Below, piece after piece: positions 62,654 through 64,000 of a stretch of DNA of 64,000 nucleotides (position 1 is the stretch's first letter; every line of letters starts with the position of its first letter). Source of the stretch: Sphingomonas sp. H160509 (GTDB taxonomy: Bacteria > Pseudomonadota > Alphaproteobacteria > Sphingomonadales > Sphingomonadaceae); the NCBI RefSeq assembly GCF_024124765.2, contig NZ_JAMXSR020000002.1, positions 395,001-459,000 of the forward strand. The letters are read 5' to 3'. Both the position numbers and the translations under genes were made by a program. The notes beneath the pieces are model-generated. The model saw only the letters and a program-made list of their open reading frames with translations. It did not search any database and was not told where the DNA came from.

Positions 62654-63548
62654 ATGAAACTTTTGACATGTTGTCGTGGCGCGCGCTTCGCGTGGTCCGC
62701 AATTGCCGTGCTGGCGTCCATCGATGCGTCAGCGCAGTCGGTGCCGACGATCGATACCGAGGATGCGACGTTAGGGTCGGCCAAAATATCCGGGGGCGGC
62801 GACCTTCATCCTCAACTGGCGTTCGACGTTCGCAATGGCGACTTCGCGCGAGGCAATTACGATGACGATCGTGCGGACCCTAGACCGGCTGCCTGTCCAC
62901 GCGCAGCTCGGCATCGCGATCGATCTGTCGCACGGCTCGGATGGCGCGGCGACTACCTGGCTGGTGTTGCGCTCCTCCAATGGTTTTCATGCGCCGTCGA
63001 CGGGAGAAATGTCGACACCGCGGATATGGTACGAGAGCAACAATCTCGCGGCTCTGGTGTTCACGCCGCTGAAGGGGCTGAGAGCCGCCGGAGTCTATAC
63101 GATCAAGACGAGTCCCAACGGCGTGTCGGCCACGACGCACGAGGCGAGTCTGTCGCTTGCCTATGACGGCGATGACGTGGTGGGCAAATTGTCGCCGACC
63201 TTCGCCGTCACGATGCGACCGAAGGGAGACAACGGGGTCTTCACGCTGGCGGCGATCGAGCCGGGTTTCGACCTTTCCGAGCGCAAAGACGGGCCGAAAT
63301 TGAGCATACCGGTCGCGATCGGGCGAGGATGGAGCGGCTTCTATGGTTCGGGAAGTGGCAGCCGTAGCTACCTCAGCGCCGGCGCAGCCCTCGAGCAGCC
63401 ATTTCTGCTGGGCGCCATGCAGTGGAGTACGCGCCTTGAGGCGCTGGCAGTCGTACGTGACGATCGCCTTGCCGCGCTGAGCGGTCCGCGCGGGGAAACC
63501 GGTACCGTCGTGCCGCTGATCACGTGGTCAGTTTCCACGGCATATTAG
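62654..63548 (+). CDS. Exported protein of unknown function
   Basis: About 297 residues after repair. Signal peptide FAWSAIAVLASIDASAQS. The frame breaks at 62878-62880 (GACCCTAGACC for GACCTAGACC); repaired it reads NYDDDRADLDRLPVHAQLGIAIDLSHGSDG. The rest is rich in Gly, Ser and alternating hydrophobic residues (FTLAAIEPGFDLSERK, GRGWSGFYGSGSGSRSYLSAGAALEQPFLLGA) and ends in an aromatic residue (TWSVSTAY), which suggests a small outer membrane beta-barrel. I do not recognise the family. Transcribed alone. Confidence 0.6.
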
Positions 63549-63673
63549 TCCACGATGGCTATCGGGAACCAATACGCCGCCGATAAACGACGCCGCCGGC
63601 CGCGGCTGCTGAAACCGACGCCCGAACGACATTCTAAGGCCAAGGCGACAGCAGCGACCGCACGGGATAGTGC

Positions 63674-64000
63674 CTAAATCAGCCATTCGAAGGCACGCTT
63701 CAATCGTGCCGCACCATCGCTGTCGAACGGGCGCCCGTGCGCGAAGATCACCCGGTCAGGCTCGAGCGCCACGATCGCCTGCACGGCCTTCTTGGCGTCC
63801 GCTCCACCTAGCCGTACCGGTAGGCGCAGGTACCGTGCGGTCGTGCCGCGCGTCGCAGCGGAGGCCTGCATCATCAGTCGCGTGATGGGCGGAAGCTTTT
63901 CAGGATCTAGGTTTTCGATGAGGTCGACGAGAACGAGCGTCTTGGTTTGCCGGTGGAAGAACCAGACCTCATTGAAACCGGCACCGCCCTGCACGATGCC
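63674..64000 (-). CDS. DUF4336 protein, 5' end outside window
   Basis: The C-terminal 100 or so residues of a DUF4336 protein: NEVWFFHRQTKTLVLVDLIENLDPEKL, then VIFAHGRPFDSDGAARLKRAFEWLI. The same segments occur in the protein at 6282-6974 (VVFFHRQSRTAIFTDLI, TAHGAPI). The start lies beyond the right edge. Confidence 0.75.
   Translation of the reverse strand, partial: GIVQGGAGFNEVWFFHRQTKTLVLVDLIENLDPEKLPPITRLMMQASAATRGTTARYLRLPVRLGGADAKKAVQAIVALEPDRVIFAHGRPFDSDGAARLKRAFEWLI

Overview
The window looks like a chromosomal segment of a Sphingomonas-type alphaproteobacterium. It is GC-rich and carries four SusC-independent TonB-dependent receptors (TBDRs), many Tat or Sec exported hydrolases, TBDR-linked flavin-dependent halogenases, and operons whose stop and start codons overlap (ATGA, TGATG, GTGA). 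I see no rRNA, tRNA, CRISPR array, prophage or intact insertion sequence.

Layout. 1-3.6 kb (minus): a TBDR followed by an exported class V aminotransferase that runs off the left edge. 3.9-7.6 kb (plus): an SMR efflux protein, a CYTH-CHAD triphosphatase, a DUF4336 protein and an alpha/beta-hydrolase pseudogene. 7.8-12.8 kb (minus): an operon of CitMHS transporter, AtuA, a small AtuA-like protein and a large alpha/beta hydrolase, probably for an unidentified carboxylic acid. 13-28.8 kb: a glycoside-use region with three GH3 enzymes, two TBDRs, a type B carboxylesterase, an amidohydrolase remnant and a LysR regulator. 29-33.7 kb: an SDR remnant, an exported methyltransferase, a broken DUF4173 gene, and a YqiJ-like protein with a YqiK-type flotillin. 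34-49.9 kb: a maltodextrin locus resembling the Caulobacter mal region. Here TBDR, halogenase, alpha-amylase, GH13 glucosidase, a second halogenase and GH31 alpha-glucosidase form one tightly overlapping minus-strand operon. It is divergent from a LacI regulator, and beyond that lie a DUF6445 putative oxygenase and an MFS sugar carrier. 50.3-57.5 kb: a response regulator and histidine kinase divergent from an HlyD/MacB-like ABC exporter with a 38-residue membrane peptide and the stub of a second permease. 57.5-64 kb: a DUF885 protein, a VOC protein, a PQQ-sugar-dehydrogenase-like lipoprotein with a DUF2231 membrane protein, an exported unknown, and a second DUF4336 gene cut by the right edge.

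Sequence quality matters for reading the list. About 20 of the recognisable genes are split by single-base frameshifts. Nearly all lie in C/G runs, most are one base too many, and about 20 sit where a C run is followed by T on one strand. Restoring one base each time gives continuous, full-length family members ending at overlapping start codons. I therefore treat these as sequencing or consensus errors and annotate the genes as whole CDSs, giving the shift position in each. A few other loci are genuinely decayed, with amber codons, internal deletions or a tandem duplication; these are called pseudogenes.

How the genes work together: the 34-50 kb block plausibly imports maltodextrins through the outer membrane TBDR, cuts them with exported amylase and glucosidases, and takes the products in through the MFS carrier, all under LacI control. 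Two palindromic sites, one in each of the two divergent promoter regions, support that. The role of two apparently complete halogenases inside a sugar operon is the most interesting open question here.
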